64,000 bases of DNA from Hydractinia symbiolongicarpus (lineage: Eukaryota > Cnidaria > Hydrozoa > Anthoathecata > Hydractiniidae): contig NC_079881.1 in the NCBI RefSeq assembly GCF_029227915.1, positions 14,733,501 to 14,797,500 of the forward strand. Direction: 5' to 3'. The position numbers were made by a program, and so were the translations under genes. The notes below the pieces were generated by a model. That model made no database searches, was not told where the DNA came from, and saw only the letters and a list, made by a program, of their open reading frames with translations. Shown here one piece after another: positions 1 through 11,271 of this stretch (the first letter of the stretch is position 1; the number at the start of each line of letters is the position of its first letter).

Positions 1-174
1 AGGCCATATTATAGGCTTTATGGAAGAAGTTAGCAGCGTTCTTGCAGCCTGAAGCTCAAGAAAACGAATTAATACATCGTAGTTCATTGAAGTTGAAAGG
101 AATAGGCCGATGACCTCCTGTCTGTGCTCGTGGAACTCCCTGACTTAAGTGTAGTCTCCTTATTAGGCCATAAG
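1..174 (+). repeat. 174-bp monomer with an 8-bp deletion
   Basis: Full-length monomers read GGCTTTAAAGGCCTGTGGAAG; here GGCTTTATGGAAG lacks 8 bases, destroying the ACAGGC/GCCTGT dyad. The same deletion recurs near 2295, 4579, 5593, 6789, 7803, 10206, 11221 and 12052. I saw none beyond 12.1 kb, so it is a marker of the left domain. It usually sits two monomers after the truncated 113-bp monomer, showing that the two travel together. Confidence 0.85.
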
Positions 175-1990
175 AGGCCGTATTACACGGTTTAAAGGTC
201 TGTCCACGTAATTAGGAACGTTCTCAGAGCCTGGCGCTCAAGAAAACGGCTTATTATATCGTAGTCCATTGAGATTAAAAAGAACAGACTGATCCTCACT
301 TGTCTGGGCTCGTGGAATCACGTGATTTACGTGTAGACTCCAAATTAGGCCGTAAAAGGCCATATTACAGCCTTTAAAGACATGTGCACTTAGTTAGGAA
401 CGTTCTCAAAGCCTGGCGCTCAAGAAAACGACTTAATACATCGTAGACCATTAAGATTAAAAGGAACAGCCGAATGGATCTTGTCAGAGTTAGTGGAATC
501 ACGTGATTTACGTGTAGACTCCATATTAGGCCGTAAAAAGCCATATTACAGGCTTTAAAGGACTGTGCACGTAGTTAGCAGCGTTCATAGAGCCTGGCGC
601 ACAGGAAAACGACTTAGTATATCGTAGTCCATTGAGATTGAAAGGAATAGACCGATGGCAACTTCTCTGGGCTCGTGGAATCACGTGACTTACATGCAGT
701 CTCCTTATTAGGCCGTAAAAGGACCTATTATGCGTTTCAAAGGACTGTGTACGTAGTTACCACCGTTCATAGAGCCTGGCGTTTAAGAAAACGCCTTAAT
801 ACATCGTAGACAATTGAGATTAAAAGGAACAGCCGAATGGAACTTGTCGGAGTTCGTAGAATCACGTGATTTACGTTTAGACTCCATGTTAGGCGGTAAA
901 AGGCCATATTACAGGCTTTAGAGGCCTGTGCACGCAGTTAGCAGCGTTCATAGAGCCTGGCGCACAGGAAACGACTTAGTATATCGTAGTCCATTGAGAT
1001 TAAAAGGAACAGACCAATGGGAACTTGTCTGTGCTCGTGGAATCACTTTATTTACGTTTAGACTCCATATTAGGCCGTAAAAGGCCATATTACAGGCTTT
1101 AAAGGCCTGTGGAAGTAGTTAGCAGCGTTCTCAGATCCTGGCGCTCAAGAAAACGACTTAAGACATCGTAGTTCATTGAGATTGAAAGGAATAGGCCAAC
1201 GGCCTCCTATCTGTGCTCGTGGAACTCCCTGACTTAAGTGTAGTCTCCTCATTAGGCCATAAGAGGCCGTATTACACGGTTTAAAGGTCTGTCCACGTAA
1301 TTAGGAACGTTCTCAGAGCCTGGCGTTCAAGAAGACGACTTAATACATCGTAGTCCATTGAGATTCACAGCAATATACTGATGGCAACTTGTCCGGGCTC
1401 GTGGAATCACGTGATTTACGTGTAGGCTCCAAATTAAGACGTAAAAACCATATTCCAGGCTTTAAAGACCTGTGCACGTAGTTGGCAACGTTTTTAGACA
1501 CTGGCGCTAGAGAAAACGACTTAAGACATCGTAGTCCATTGAGATTGAAAGGAACAGACCAATGGGAACTTGTCTGTGCTCGTGGAATCACTTTATTCAC
1601 GTTTAGACTCCATATTAGGCCGTAAAAGGCCATATTACAGGCTTTAAAGGCCTGTGCACGTAGTTAGCAGCGTTTTTAGATCCTGGCGCTCAAGAAAACG
1701 ACTTAAAACATCGTAGTCCATTGAGATTGAAAGGAATAGACAGATGACAACTTCTCTGTCCTTGTGGAAACACGTTGTTTACGTGTAGTCTCCAAATTAG
1801 GCTGTAAAAAGACCTATTATGCGTTTCAAAGGACTGTGTACGTAGTTAGCAGCGTTCATAGAGCCTGGCGTTCAGGAAAACGACTTAAGACATCGCAGTC
1901 CATTGAGATTGAAAGGAATAGGCCAACGGCCTCCTATCTGTGCTCGTGGAACTCCCTGACTTAAGTGTAGTCTCCTCATTAGGCCATAAG

Positions 1991-2103
1991 AGGCCGTATT
2001 ACACGCTTTAAAGGTCTGTCCACTATCGAATAGACAGATGGCAACTTCTCTGTCCTTGTGGAAACACGTGGTGCACGTGTAGTCTCCAAATTAGGCTGTA
2101 AAA
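1991..2103 (+). repeat. Truncated 113-bp monomer (marker CACTATCGAATAG)
   Basis: A monomer missing about 69 net bases. GGTCTGTCCAC runs into TATCGAATAGACAGATGG, with the four bases TATC not matching either flank cleanly. The marker CACTATCG starts at 2021, 4305, 5319, 6515, 7529, 9933, 10946 and 11777 and is absent after 12 kb. All copies share the joint, so there was one deletion event followed by amplification. Each is followed by the compound ACACGTG-GTG-CACGTGT dyad. Confidence 0.9.
2064..2080. other. Compound palindrome ACACGTGGTGCACGTGT
   Basis: Two CACGTG cores separated by GTG form a 17-bp dyad whose outer arms ACACGTG and CACGTGT are exactly complementary. It occurs once in each of the eight truncated monomers, starting near 2064, 4348, 5362, 6558, 7572, 9976, 10989 and 11820. 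The related sequence at about 1770 reads ACACGTTGTTTACGTGT and has lost the symmetry. Protein binding is inferred from symmetry only. Confidence 0.7.
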
Positions 2104-2284
2104 AGACCTATTATGCGTTTCAAAGGCATGTATACGTAGTTAGCAGCGTTCATAGAGCCTGGCGCACAGGAAAACGACTTAGTATAACGTAGTCCATTGA
2201 GATTAAAAGGAACAGACCAATGGGAACTTGTCTGTGTTTGTGGAATCACTTTATTTACATTTAGACTCCATGTTAGGCCGTAAA

Positions 2285-4568
2285 AGGCCATATTATAGGC
2301 TTTATGGAAGAAGTTAGCAGCGTTCTTGCAGCCTGAAGCTCAAGAAAACGAATTAATACATCGTAGTTCATTGAAGTTGAAAGGAATAGGCCGATGACCT
2401 CCTGTCTGTGCTCGTGGAACTCCCTGACTTAAGTGTAGTCTCCTTATTAGGCCATAAGAGGCCGTATTACACGGTTTAAAGGTCTGTCCACGTAATTAGG
2501 AACGTTCTCAGAGCCTGGCGCTCAAGAAAACGGCTTATTATATCGTAGTCCATTGAGATTAAAAAGAACAGACTGATCCTCACTTGTCTGGGCTCGTGGA
2601 ATCACGTGATTTACGTGTAGACTCCAAATTAGGCCGTAAAAGGCCATATTACAGGCTTTAAAGACATGTGCACTTAGTTAGGAACGTTCTCAAAGCCTGG
2701 CGCTCAAGAAAACGACTTAATACATCGTAGACCATTAAGATTAAAAGGAACAGCCGAATGGATCTTGTCAGAGTTAGTGGAATCACGTGATTTACGTGTA
2801 GACTCCATATTAGGCCGTAAAAAGCCATATTACAGGCTTTAAAGGACTGTGCACGTAGTTAGCAGCGTTCATAGAGCCTGGCGCACAGGAAAACGACTTA
2901 GTATATCGTAGTCCATTGAGATTGAAAGGAATAGACCGATGGCAACTTCTCTGGGCTCGTGGAATCACGTGACTTACATGCAGTCTCCTTATTAGGCCGT
3001 AAAAGGACCTATTATGCGTTTCAAAGGACTGTGTACGTAGTTACCACCGTTCATAGAGCCTGGCGTTTAAGAAAACGCCTTAATACATCGTAGACAATTG
3101 AGATTAAAAGGAACAGCCGAATGGAACTTGTCGGAGTTCGTAGAATCACGTGATTTACGTTTAGACTCCATGTTAGGCGGTAAAAGGCCATATTACAGGC
3201 TTTAGAGGCCTGTGCACGCAGTTAGCAGCGTTCATAGAGCCTGGCGCACAGGAAACGACTTAGTATATCGTAGTCCATTGAGATTAAAAGGAACAGACCA
3301 ATGGGAACTTGTCTGTGCTCGTGGAATCACTTTATTTACGTTTAGACTCCATATTAGGCCGTAAAAGGCCATATTACAGGCTTTAAAGGCCTGTGGAAGT
3401 AGTTAGCAGCGTTCTCAGATCCTGGCGCTCAAGAAAACGACTTAAGACATCGTAGTCCATTGAGATTGAAAGGAATAGGCCAACGGCCTCCTATCTGTGC
3501 TCGTGGAACTCCCTGACTTAAGTGTAGTCTCCTCATTAGGCCATAAGAGGCCGTATTACACGGTTTAAAGGTCTGTCCACGTAATTAGGAACGTTCTCAG
3601 AGCCTGGCGTTCAAGAAGACGACTTAATACATCGTAGTCCATTGAGATTCACAGCAATATACTGATGGCAACTTGTCCGGGCTCGTGGAATCACGTGATT
3701 TACGTGTAGGCTCCAAATTAAGACGTAAAAACCATATTCCAGGCTTTAAAGACCTGTGCACGTAGTTGGCAACGTTTTTAGACACTGGCGCTAGAGAAAA
3801 CGACTTAAGACATCGTAGTCCATTGAGATTGAAAGGAACAGACCAATGGGAACTTGTCTGTGCTCGTGGAATCACTTTATTCACGTTTAGACTCCATATT
3901 AGGCCGTAAAAGGCCATATTACAGGCTTTAAAGGCCTGTGCACGTAGTTAGCAGCGTTTTTAGATCCTGGCGCTCAAGAAAACGACTTAAAACATCGTAG
4001 TCCATTGAGATTGAAAGGAATAGACAGATGACAACTTCTCTGTCCTTGTGGAAACACGTTGTTTACGTGTAGTCTCCAAATTAGGCTGTAAAAAGACCTA
4101 TTATGCGTTTCAAAGGACTGTGTACGTAGTTAGCAGCGTTCATAGAGCCTGGCGTTCAGGAAAACGACTTAAGACATCGCAGTCCATTGAGATTGAAAGG
4201 AATAGGCCAACGGCCTCCTATCTGTGCTCGTGGAACTCCCTGACTTAAGTGTAGTCTCCTCATTAGGCCATAAGAGGCCGTATTACACGCTTTAAAGGTC
4301 TGTCCACTATCGAATAGACAGATGGCAACTTCTCTGTCCTTGTGGAAACACGTGGTGCACGTGTAGTCTCCAAATTAGGCTGTAAAAAGACCTATTATGC
4401 GTTTCAAAGGCATGTATACGTAGTTAGCAGCGTTCATAGAGCCTGGCGCACAGGAAAACGACTTAGTATAACGTAGTCCATTGAGATTAAAAGGAACAGA
4501 CCAATGGGAACTTGTCTGTGTTTGTGGAATCACTTTATTTACATTTAGACTCCATGTTAGGCCGTAAA
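2285..4568 (+). repeat. 2284-bp HOR unit, copy 2
   Basis: Tandem partner of the preceding unit at a constant 2284-bp offset. Similarity to copy 1 continues about 35 bases past 4568, into a third 8-bp-deleted monomer. It then breaks where TTCTTGCAGCCTGAAGC becomes TTCTTTAAGCCTGACGC near 4606. The right half of this copy is also the start of the 2210-bp duplication, so the two duplications overlap. Confidence 0.9.
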
Positions 4569-5817
4569 AGGCCATATTATAGGCTTTATGGAAGAAGTTA
4601 GCAGCGTTCTTTAAGCCTGACGCTCAAGAAAACGAATTAATACATCGTAGTTCATTGAAGTTGAAAGGAATAGGCCGATGACCTCCTGTCTGTGCTCGTG
4701 GAACTCCCTGACTTAAGTGTAGTCTCCTTATTAGGCCATAAGAGGCCGTATTACACGGTTTATAGGTCTGTCCACGTAATTAGGAACGGTCTCAGAGCCT
4801 GGCGCTCAAGAAAACGGCTTATTATATCGTAGTCCATTGAGATTAAAAAAAAAAAGACTGATCCCTACTTGTCTGGTCTCGTGGAATCACGTGATTTACG
4901 TGTAGGCTCCAAATTAGGCCGTAAAAGGCCAAATTACAGGCTTTAAAGACATGTGCACGCAGTTAGGAACGTTCTCAGAGCCTGGCGCTCAAGAAAACGA
5001 CTTAATACATCGTAGACCATTGAGATTAAAAGGAACAGCCGAATGGAACTTGTCAGAGTTAGTGGAATCACTTTATTTACGTTTACACTCCATGTTAGGC
5101 CGTAAAAGGCCATATTCCAGGCTTTAAAGGCCTGTGGAAGAAGTTACCAGCGTTCTTGCAGCCTGACGCTCAAGAAAACGAATTAATACATCGTAGTTCA
5201 TTAAAATTGAAAGAAATAGGCCGATGACCTCCTGTCTGTGCTCGTGGAACTCCCTGACTTAAGTGTAGTCTCCTCATTAGGCCATAAGAGGCCGTATTAC
5301 ACGCTTTAAAGGTCTGTCCACTATCGAATAGACAGATGGCAACTTCTCTGTCCTTGTGGAAACACGTGGTGCACGTGTAGTCTCCAAATTAGGCTGTAAA
5401 AAGACCTATTGTGCGTTTCAAAGGCATGTATACGTAGTTAGCAGCGTTCATAGAGCCTGGCGCACAGGAAAACGAATTAGTATAGCGTAGTCCATTGAGA
5501 TTAAAAGGAACAGACCAATGGGAACTTGTCTGTGTTTGTGGAATCACTTTATTTACACTTAGACTCCATGTTAGGCCGTAAAAGGCCATATTATAGGCTT
5601 TATGGAAAAAGTTAGCAGCGTTCTTGCAGCCTGAAGCTCAAGAAAACGAATTAGTACATCGTAGTTCATTGAAGTTGAAAGGAATAGGCCGATGACCTCC
5701 TGTTTGTGCTCGTGGAATTCCCTGACTTAAGTGTAGTCTCCTTATTAGGCCATAAGAGGCCGTATTACACGGTTTAAAGGTCTGTCCACGTAATTAGGAA
5801 CGTTCTCAGAGCCTGGC
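3608..5817 (+). repeat. 2210-bp duplicated segment, copy 1
   Basis: Matches 5818-8027 at a constant offset of 2210 bp. The same GTTCAAGAAGACG, TTCTTTAAGCC (4606 and 6816) and 11-base A run occur in both. Both ends fall at GAGCCTGGCG within a monomer, so the duplication joined homologous positions of different monomers. Several substitutions separate the copies, for example GACCATTGAG against GACTATTGAG near 5018 and 7228. It is therefore older than the 2284-bp event or has been patched by conversion. Edges are approximate. Confidence 0.8.
4845..4855 (+). repeat. A11 homopolymer in a class 2-like monomer
   Basis: GATT followed by 11 A replaces the usual GATTAAAAAGAACAG. Equivalent runs are at 7055-7065 (11 A), 10473-10482 (10 A) and 11304-11313 (10 A). 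The length change is the only reason the offset between the second and third copies shifts from 3418 to 3417. Replication slippage or a sequencing homopolymer error could each explain it. Confidence 0.8.
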
Positions 5818-8027
5818 GTTCAAGAAGACGACTTAATACATCGTAGTCCATTGAGATTCACAGCAATATACTGATGGCAACTTGTCCGGGCTCGTGGAAT
5901 CACGTGATTTACGTGTAGGCTCCAAATTAAGACGTAAAAAGCCATATTCCAGGCTTTAAAGACCTGTGCACGTAGTTGGCAACGTTTTTAGACACTGGCG
6001 CTAGAGAAAACTACTTAAGACATCGTAGTCCATTGAGATTGAAAGGAACAGACCAATGGGAACTTGTCTGTGCTCGTGGAATCACTTTATTCACGTTTAG
6101 ACTCCATATTAAGCCGTAAAAGGCCATATTTCAGGCTTTAAAGGTCTGTGCACGTAGTTAGCAGCGTTTTTAGATCCTGGCGCTCAAGAAAACGACTTAA
6201 AACATCGTAGTCCATTGAGATTGAAAGGAATAGACAGATGACAACTTCTCTGTCCTTGTGGAAACACGTTGTTCACGTGTAGTCTCCAAATTAGGCTGTA
6301 AAAAGACCTATTATGCGTTTCAAAGGACTGTGTACGTAGTTAGCAGCGTTCATAGAGCCTGGCGTTCAAGAAAACGACTTAAGACATCGCAGTCCATTGA
6401 GATTGAAAGGAATAGGCCAACGGCCTCCTATCTGTGCTCGTGGAACTCCCTGACTTAAGTGTAGTCTCCTCATTACGCCATAAGAGGCCGTATTACACGC
6501 TTTAAAGGTCTGTCCACTATCGAATAGACAGATGGCAACTTTTCTGTCCTTGTGGAAACACGTGGTGCACGTGTAGTCTCCAAATTAGGCTGTAAAAAGA
6601 CCTATTATGCGTTTCAAAGGCATGTATACGTAGTTAGCAGCGTTCATAGAGCCTGGCGCACAGGAAAACGACTTAGTATAACGTAGTCCATTGAGATTAA
6701 AAGGAACAGACCAATGGGAACTTGTCTGTGTTTGTGGAATCACTTTATTTACATTTAGACTCCATGTTAGGCCGTAAAAGGCCATATTATAGGCTTTATG
6801 GAAGAAGTTAGCAGCGTTCTTTAAGCCTGACGCTCAAGAAAACGAATTAATACATCGTAGTTCATTGAAGTTGAAAGGAATAGGCCGATGACCTCCTGTC
6901 TGTGCTCGTGGAACTCCCTGACTTAAGTGTAGTCTCCTTATTAGGCCATAAGAGGCCGTATTACACGGTTTATAGGTCTGTCCACGTAATTAGGAACGGT
7001 CTCAGAGCCTGGCGCTCAAGAAAACGGCTTATTATATCGTAGTCCATTGAGATTAAAAAAAAAAAGACTGATCCCTACTTGTCTGGTCTCGTGGAATCAC
7101 GTGATTTACGTGTAGGCTCCAAATTAGGCCGTAAAAGGCCAAATTACAGGCTTTAAAGACATGTGCACGCAGTTAGGAACGTTCTCAGAGCCTGGCGCTC
7201 AAGAAAACGACTTAATACATCGTAGACTATTGAGATTAAAAGGAACAGCCGAATGGAACTTGTCAGAGTTAGTGGAATCACTTTATTTACGTTTACACTC
7301 CATGTTAGGCCGTAAAAGGCCATATTCCAGGCTTTAAAGGCCTGTGGAAGAAGTTACCAGCGTTCTTGCAGCCTGACGCTCAAGAAAACGAATTAATACA
7401 TCGTAGTTCATTAAAATTGAAAGGAATAGGCCGATGACCTCCTGTCTGTGCTCGTGGAACTCCCTGACTTAAGTGTAGTCTCCTCATTAGGCCATAAGAG
7501 GCCGTATTACACGCTTTAAAGGTCTGTCCACTATCGAATAGACAGATGGCAACTTCTCTGTCCTTGTGGAAACACGTGGTGCACGTGTAGTCTCCAAATT
7601 AGGCTGTAAAAAGACCTATTGTGCGTTTCAAAGGCATGTATACGTAGTTAGCAGCGTTCATAGAGCCTGGCGCACAGCAAAACGAATTAGTATAACGTAG
7701 TCCATTGAGATTAAAAGGAACAGACCAATGGGAACTTGTCTGTGTTTGTGGAATCACTTTATTTACATTTAGACTCCATGTTAGGCCGTAAAAGGCCATA
7801 TTATAGGCTTTATGGAAGAAGTTAGCAGCGTTCTTGCAGCCTGAAGCTCAAAAAAAACGAATTAGTACATCGTAGTTCATTGAAGTTGAAAGGAATAGGC
7901 CGATGACCTCCTGTTTGTGCTCGTGGAACTCCCTGACTTAAGTGTAGTCTCCTTATTAGGCCATAAGAGGCCGTATTACACGGTTTAAAGGTCTGTCCAC
8001 GTAATTAGGAACGTTCTCAGAGCCTGG
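5818..8027 (+). repeat. 2210-bp duplicated segment, copy 2
   Basis: Tandem partner of 3608-5817. It stops matching near 8028, where GGCGTTCAAGAAGACG is replaced by GGCGCTCAAGAAAACGG. Its portion from about 6120 onward recurs a third time at 9538-11270, displaced by 3418 then 3417 bp. The one-base change in offset is explained by an A run that is 11 long at 7055 and 10 long at 10473. Confidence 0.8.
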
Positions 8028-9057
8028 CGCTCAAGAAAACGGCTTATTATATCGTAGTCCATTGAGATTAAAAAGAACAGACTGATCCCCACTTGTCTGG
8101 GCTCGTGGAATCACGTGATTTACGTGTAGACTCCAAATTAGGCCGTAAAAGGCCATATTACAGGCTTTAAAGACATGTGCACGTAGTTAGGAACGTTCTC
8201 AGAGCCTGGCGCTCAAGAAAACGACTTAATACATCGTAGACCATTGAGATTAAAAGGAACAGCCGAATGGATCTTGTCAGAGTTGGTGGAATCACGTGAT
8301 TTACGTGTAGACTCCATATTAGGCCGTAAAAAGCCATATTACAGGCTTTAAAGGACTGTGCACGTAGTTAGCAGCGTTCATAGAGCCTGGCGCACAGGAA
8401 AACGACTTAGTATATCGTAGTCCATTGAGATTGAAATGAATAGACCGAAGGCAACTTCTCTGGGCTCGTGGAATCACGTGACTTACATGCAGTCTCCTTA
8501 TTAGGCCGTAAAAGGACCTATTATGCGTTTCAAAGGACTGTGTACGTAGTTAGCAGCGTTCATAGAGCCTGGCGCACAGGAAAACGACTTAGTATATCGT
8601 AGTCCATTGAGATTTAAAGGAATAGACCGATGGCAACTTCTCTGGGCTCGTGGAATCACGTGACTTACATGCAGTCTCTTTATTAGGCCGTAAAAGGACC
8701 TATTATGCGTTTCAAAGGACTGTGCACGTAGTTAGCAGCGTTCTTAGAGTCTGGCACTCAGGAACACGACTTAACACATCGTAGTCCATTGAGATTAAAA
8801 GGAACAGACCAATGGGAACTTGTCTGTGGTCGTGGAATCACTTTATTTACGTTTAGACTCCATGTCAGGCTGTAAAAGGCCATATTACAGGCTTTAAAGA
8901 CCTGTGCACGTAGTTAGGAACGTTCATAGAGCCTGGCGCACAGGAGAATCACTTAGTATATCGTAGTCCATTGAGATTGAAAGGAACAGACCAATGGGAA
9001 CTTGTCTGTACTCGTGGAATCACTTTATTAGCGTTTAGACTCCATATCAGGCCGTAA

Positions 9058-9206
9058 AAGGCCATCCGCGTTCTTGCAGCCTGGCGCTCAAGAAAACGAA
9101 TTAATACATCGTAGTTCATTGAAATTGAAATGAATAGGCCGATGACCCCCGGTCTGTGCTCGTGGAACTCCCTGACTTAAGTGTAGTCACCTTATTAGGC
9201 AATAAG
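9058..9206 (+). repeat. 149-bp monomer with about 33-bp deletion
   Basis: AAGGCCAT joins CCGCGTTCTTGCAGCC, removing the TTTAAA core and the AGAAGTTAG segment. The same joint occurs once more, near 12942, inside block K copy 2. No other copy was seen in the window. Confidence 0.8.
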
Positions 9207-9356
9207 AGGCCGTATTACACCGTTTAAAGGTCTGTCCACGTAATTAGGAACGTTCTCAGAGTCTGGCGCTCAAGAAAACGACTTATTATATCGTAGTCCA
9301 TTGAGATTGAAAGGAATAGACCAATGGCAACTGTAGACTCCATATTAAGCCGTAAA
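9207..9356 (+). repeat. 150-bp monomer with about 32-bp deletion
   Basis: CCAATGGCAACT joins GTAGACTCC at 9332/9333, removing GCTCGTGGAA and the CACGTG region. It is repeated at 13215/13216. It lies directly after the 149-bp monomer in both copies, so two deletions in adjacent monomers were amplified together. Confidence 0.8.
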
Positions 9357-9537
9357 AGGCCATATTACAGGTTTTAAAGGCCTGTACACGTAGTTGGTAA
9401 CCTTTTTAGACACTGGCTTTAAAGAAAATGAGTTAAGACATCATAATCCATTGAGATTGAAAGGAACAGACCAATGGGAACTTGTCTGTGCTAGTGGAAT
9501 CACTTTATTCACGTTTACACTCCGTATTAGGCCGTAA

Positions 9538-11270
9538 AAGGCCATATTACAGGCTTTAAAGGCCTGTGCACGTAGTTAGCAGCGTTTTTAGATCCTGGCG
9601 CTCAAGAAAACGACTTAAAACATCGTAGTCCATTGAGATTGAAAGGAATAGACAGATGACAACTTCTCTGTCCTTGTGGAAACACGTTGTTCACGTGTAG
9701 TCTCCAAATTAGGCTGTAAAAAGACCTATTATGCGTTTCAAAGGACTGTGTACGTAGTTAGCAGCGTTCATAGAGCCTGGCGTTCAAGAAAACGACTTAA
9801 GACATCGCAGTCCATTGAGATTGAAAGGAATAGGCCAACGGCCTCCTATCTGTGCTCGTGGAACTCCCTGACTTAAGTGTAGTCTCCTCATTAGGCCATA
9901 AGAGGCCGTATTACACGCTTTAAAGGTCTGTCCACTATCGAATAGACAGATGGCAACTTCTCTGTCCTTGTGGAAACACGTGGTGCACGTGTAGTCTCCA
10001 AATTAGGCTGTAAAAAGACCTATTAGGCGTTTCAAAGGCATGTATACGTAGTTAGCAGCGTTCATAGAGCCTGGCGCACAGGAAAACGACTTAGTATAAC
10101 GTAGTCCATTGAGATTAAAAGGAACGGACCAATGGGAACTTGTCTGTGTTTGTGGAATCACTTTATTTACATTTAGACTCCATGTTAGGCCGTAAAAGGC
10201 CATATTATAGGCTTTATGGAAGAAGTTAGCAGCGTTCTTTAAGCCTGACGCTCAAGAAAACGAATTAATACATCGTAGTTCATTGAAGTTGAAAGGAATA
10301 GGCCGATGACCTCCTGTCTGTGCTCGTGGAACTCCCTGACTTAAGTGTAGTCTCCTTATTAGGCCATAAGAGGCCGTATTACACGGTTTATAGGTCTGTC
10401 CACGTAATTAGGAACGGTCTCAGAGCCTGGCGCTCAAGAAAACGGCTTATTATATCGTAGTCCATTGAGATTAAAAAAAAAAGACTGATCCCTACTTGTC
10501 TGGTCTCGTGGAATCACGTGATTTACGTGTAGGCTCCAAATTAGGCCGTAAAAGGCCAAATTACAGGCTTTAAAGACATGTGCACGCAGTTAGGAACGTT
10601 CTCAGAGCCTGGCGCTCAAGAAAACGACTTAATACATCGTAGACTATTGAGATTAAAAGGAACAGCCGAATGGAACTTGTCAGAGTTAGTGGAATCACTT
10701 TATTTACGTTTACACTCCATGTTAGGCCGTAAAAGGCCATATTCCAGGCTTTAAAGGCCTGTGGAAGAAGTTACCAGCGTTCTTGCAGCCTGACGCTCAA
10801 GAAAACGAATTAATACATCGTAGTTCATTAAAATTGAAAGGAATAGGCCGATGACCTCCTGTCTGTGCTCGTGGAACTCCCTGACTTAAGTGTAGTCTCC
10901 TCATTAGGCCATAAGAGGCCGTATTACACGCTTTAAAGGTCTGTCCACTATCGAATAGACAGATGGCAACTTCTCTGTCCTTGTGGAAACACGTGGTGCA
11001 CGTGTAGTCTCCAAATTAGGCTGTAAAAAGACCTATTGTGCGTTTCAAAGGCATGTATACGTAGTTAGCAGCGTTCATAGAGCCTGGCGCACAGGAAAAC
11101 GAATTAGTATAGCGTAGTCCATTGAGATTAAAAGGAACAGACCAATGGGAACTTGTCTGTGTTTGTGGAATCACTTTATTTACACTTAGACTCCATGTTA
11201 GGCCGTAAAAGGCCATATTATAGGCTTTATGGAAGAAGTTAGCAGCGTTCTTGCAGCCTGAAGCTCAAGA
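9538..11270 (+). repeat. Third copy of the 6.1-7.9 kb segment
   Basis: Follows 6120-7852 at +3418/+3417 bp and keeps the same order of truncated 113-bp monomer, TTTAAGCCTGACGC monomer and poly-A monomer. Identity drops to the left of about 9.47 kb. Its last 831 bases are themselves duplicated in tandem. Confidence 0.75.
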
Positions 11271-11271
11271 A
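10441..11271 (+). repeat. 831-bp tandem duplication, copy 1
   Basis: AACGGCTTATTATATCG begins at 10441 and again at 11272, and everything between repeats, including the 10-base A run (10473 and 11304), the truncated 113-bp monomer (marker at 10946 and 11777) and the GTATAGCGTAG variant. The joint lies in CTCAAGAAAACG, where two different monomers share sequence. I noticed no difference between copies. Confidence 0.9.

Larger units (their letters stand above)
1..2284 (+). repeat. 2284-bp HOR unit, copy 1 (left domain)
   Basis: Contains about a dozen monomers, including a 174-bp monomer with an 8-bp deletion at its start and a 113-bp truncated monomer near its end. It recurs directly as copy 2. 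Reading the two side by side I noted a single substitution (T at 1173, C at 3457). Rare variants are shared exactly, such as GCACTTAGTTAGG, CTCAAAGCCTGG and GATTCACAGCAATATACTG. The near-identity implies a very recent tandem duplication, or an assembly duplication. Confidence 0.9.
8028..9537 (+). repeat. Block K, copy 1 (with an extra monomer and two internally deleted monomers)
   Basis: Paralogous to 12103-13430. The offset is 4065 bp on its left side (8161 against 12226) and 3882-3883 bp on its right. The difference is one extra ATTATGCGTTTCAAAGG-type monomer near 8.52-8.70 kb that copy 2 lacks. Both copies hold the same two deleted monomers, of 149 bp and 150 bp, side by side. No coding or other features are seen. 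Confidence 0.75.
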
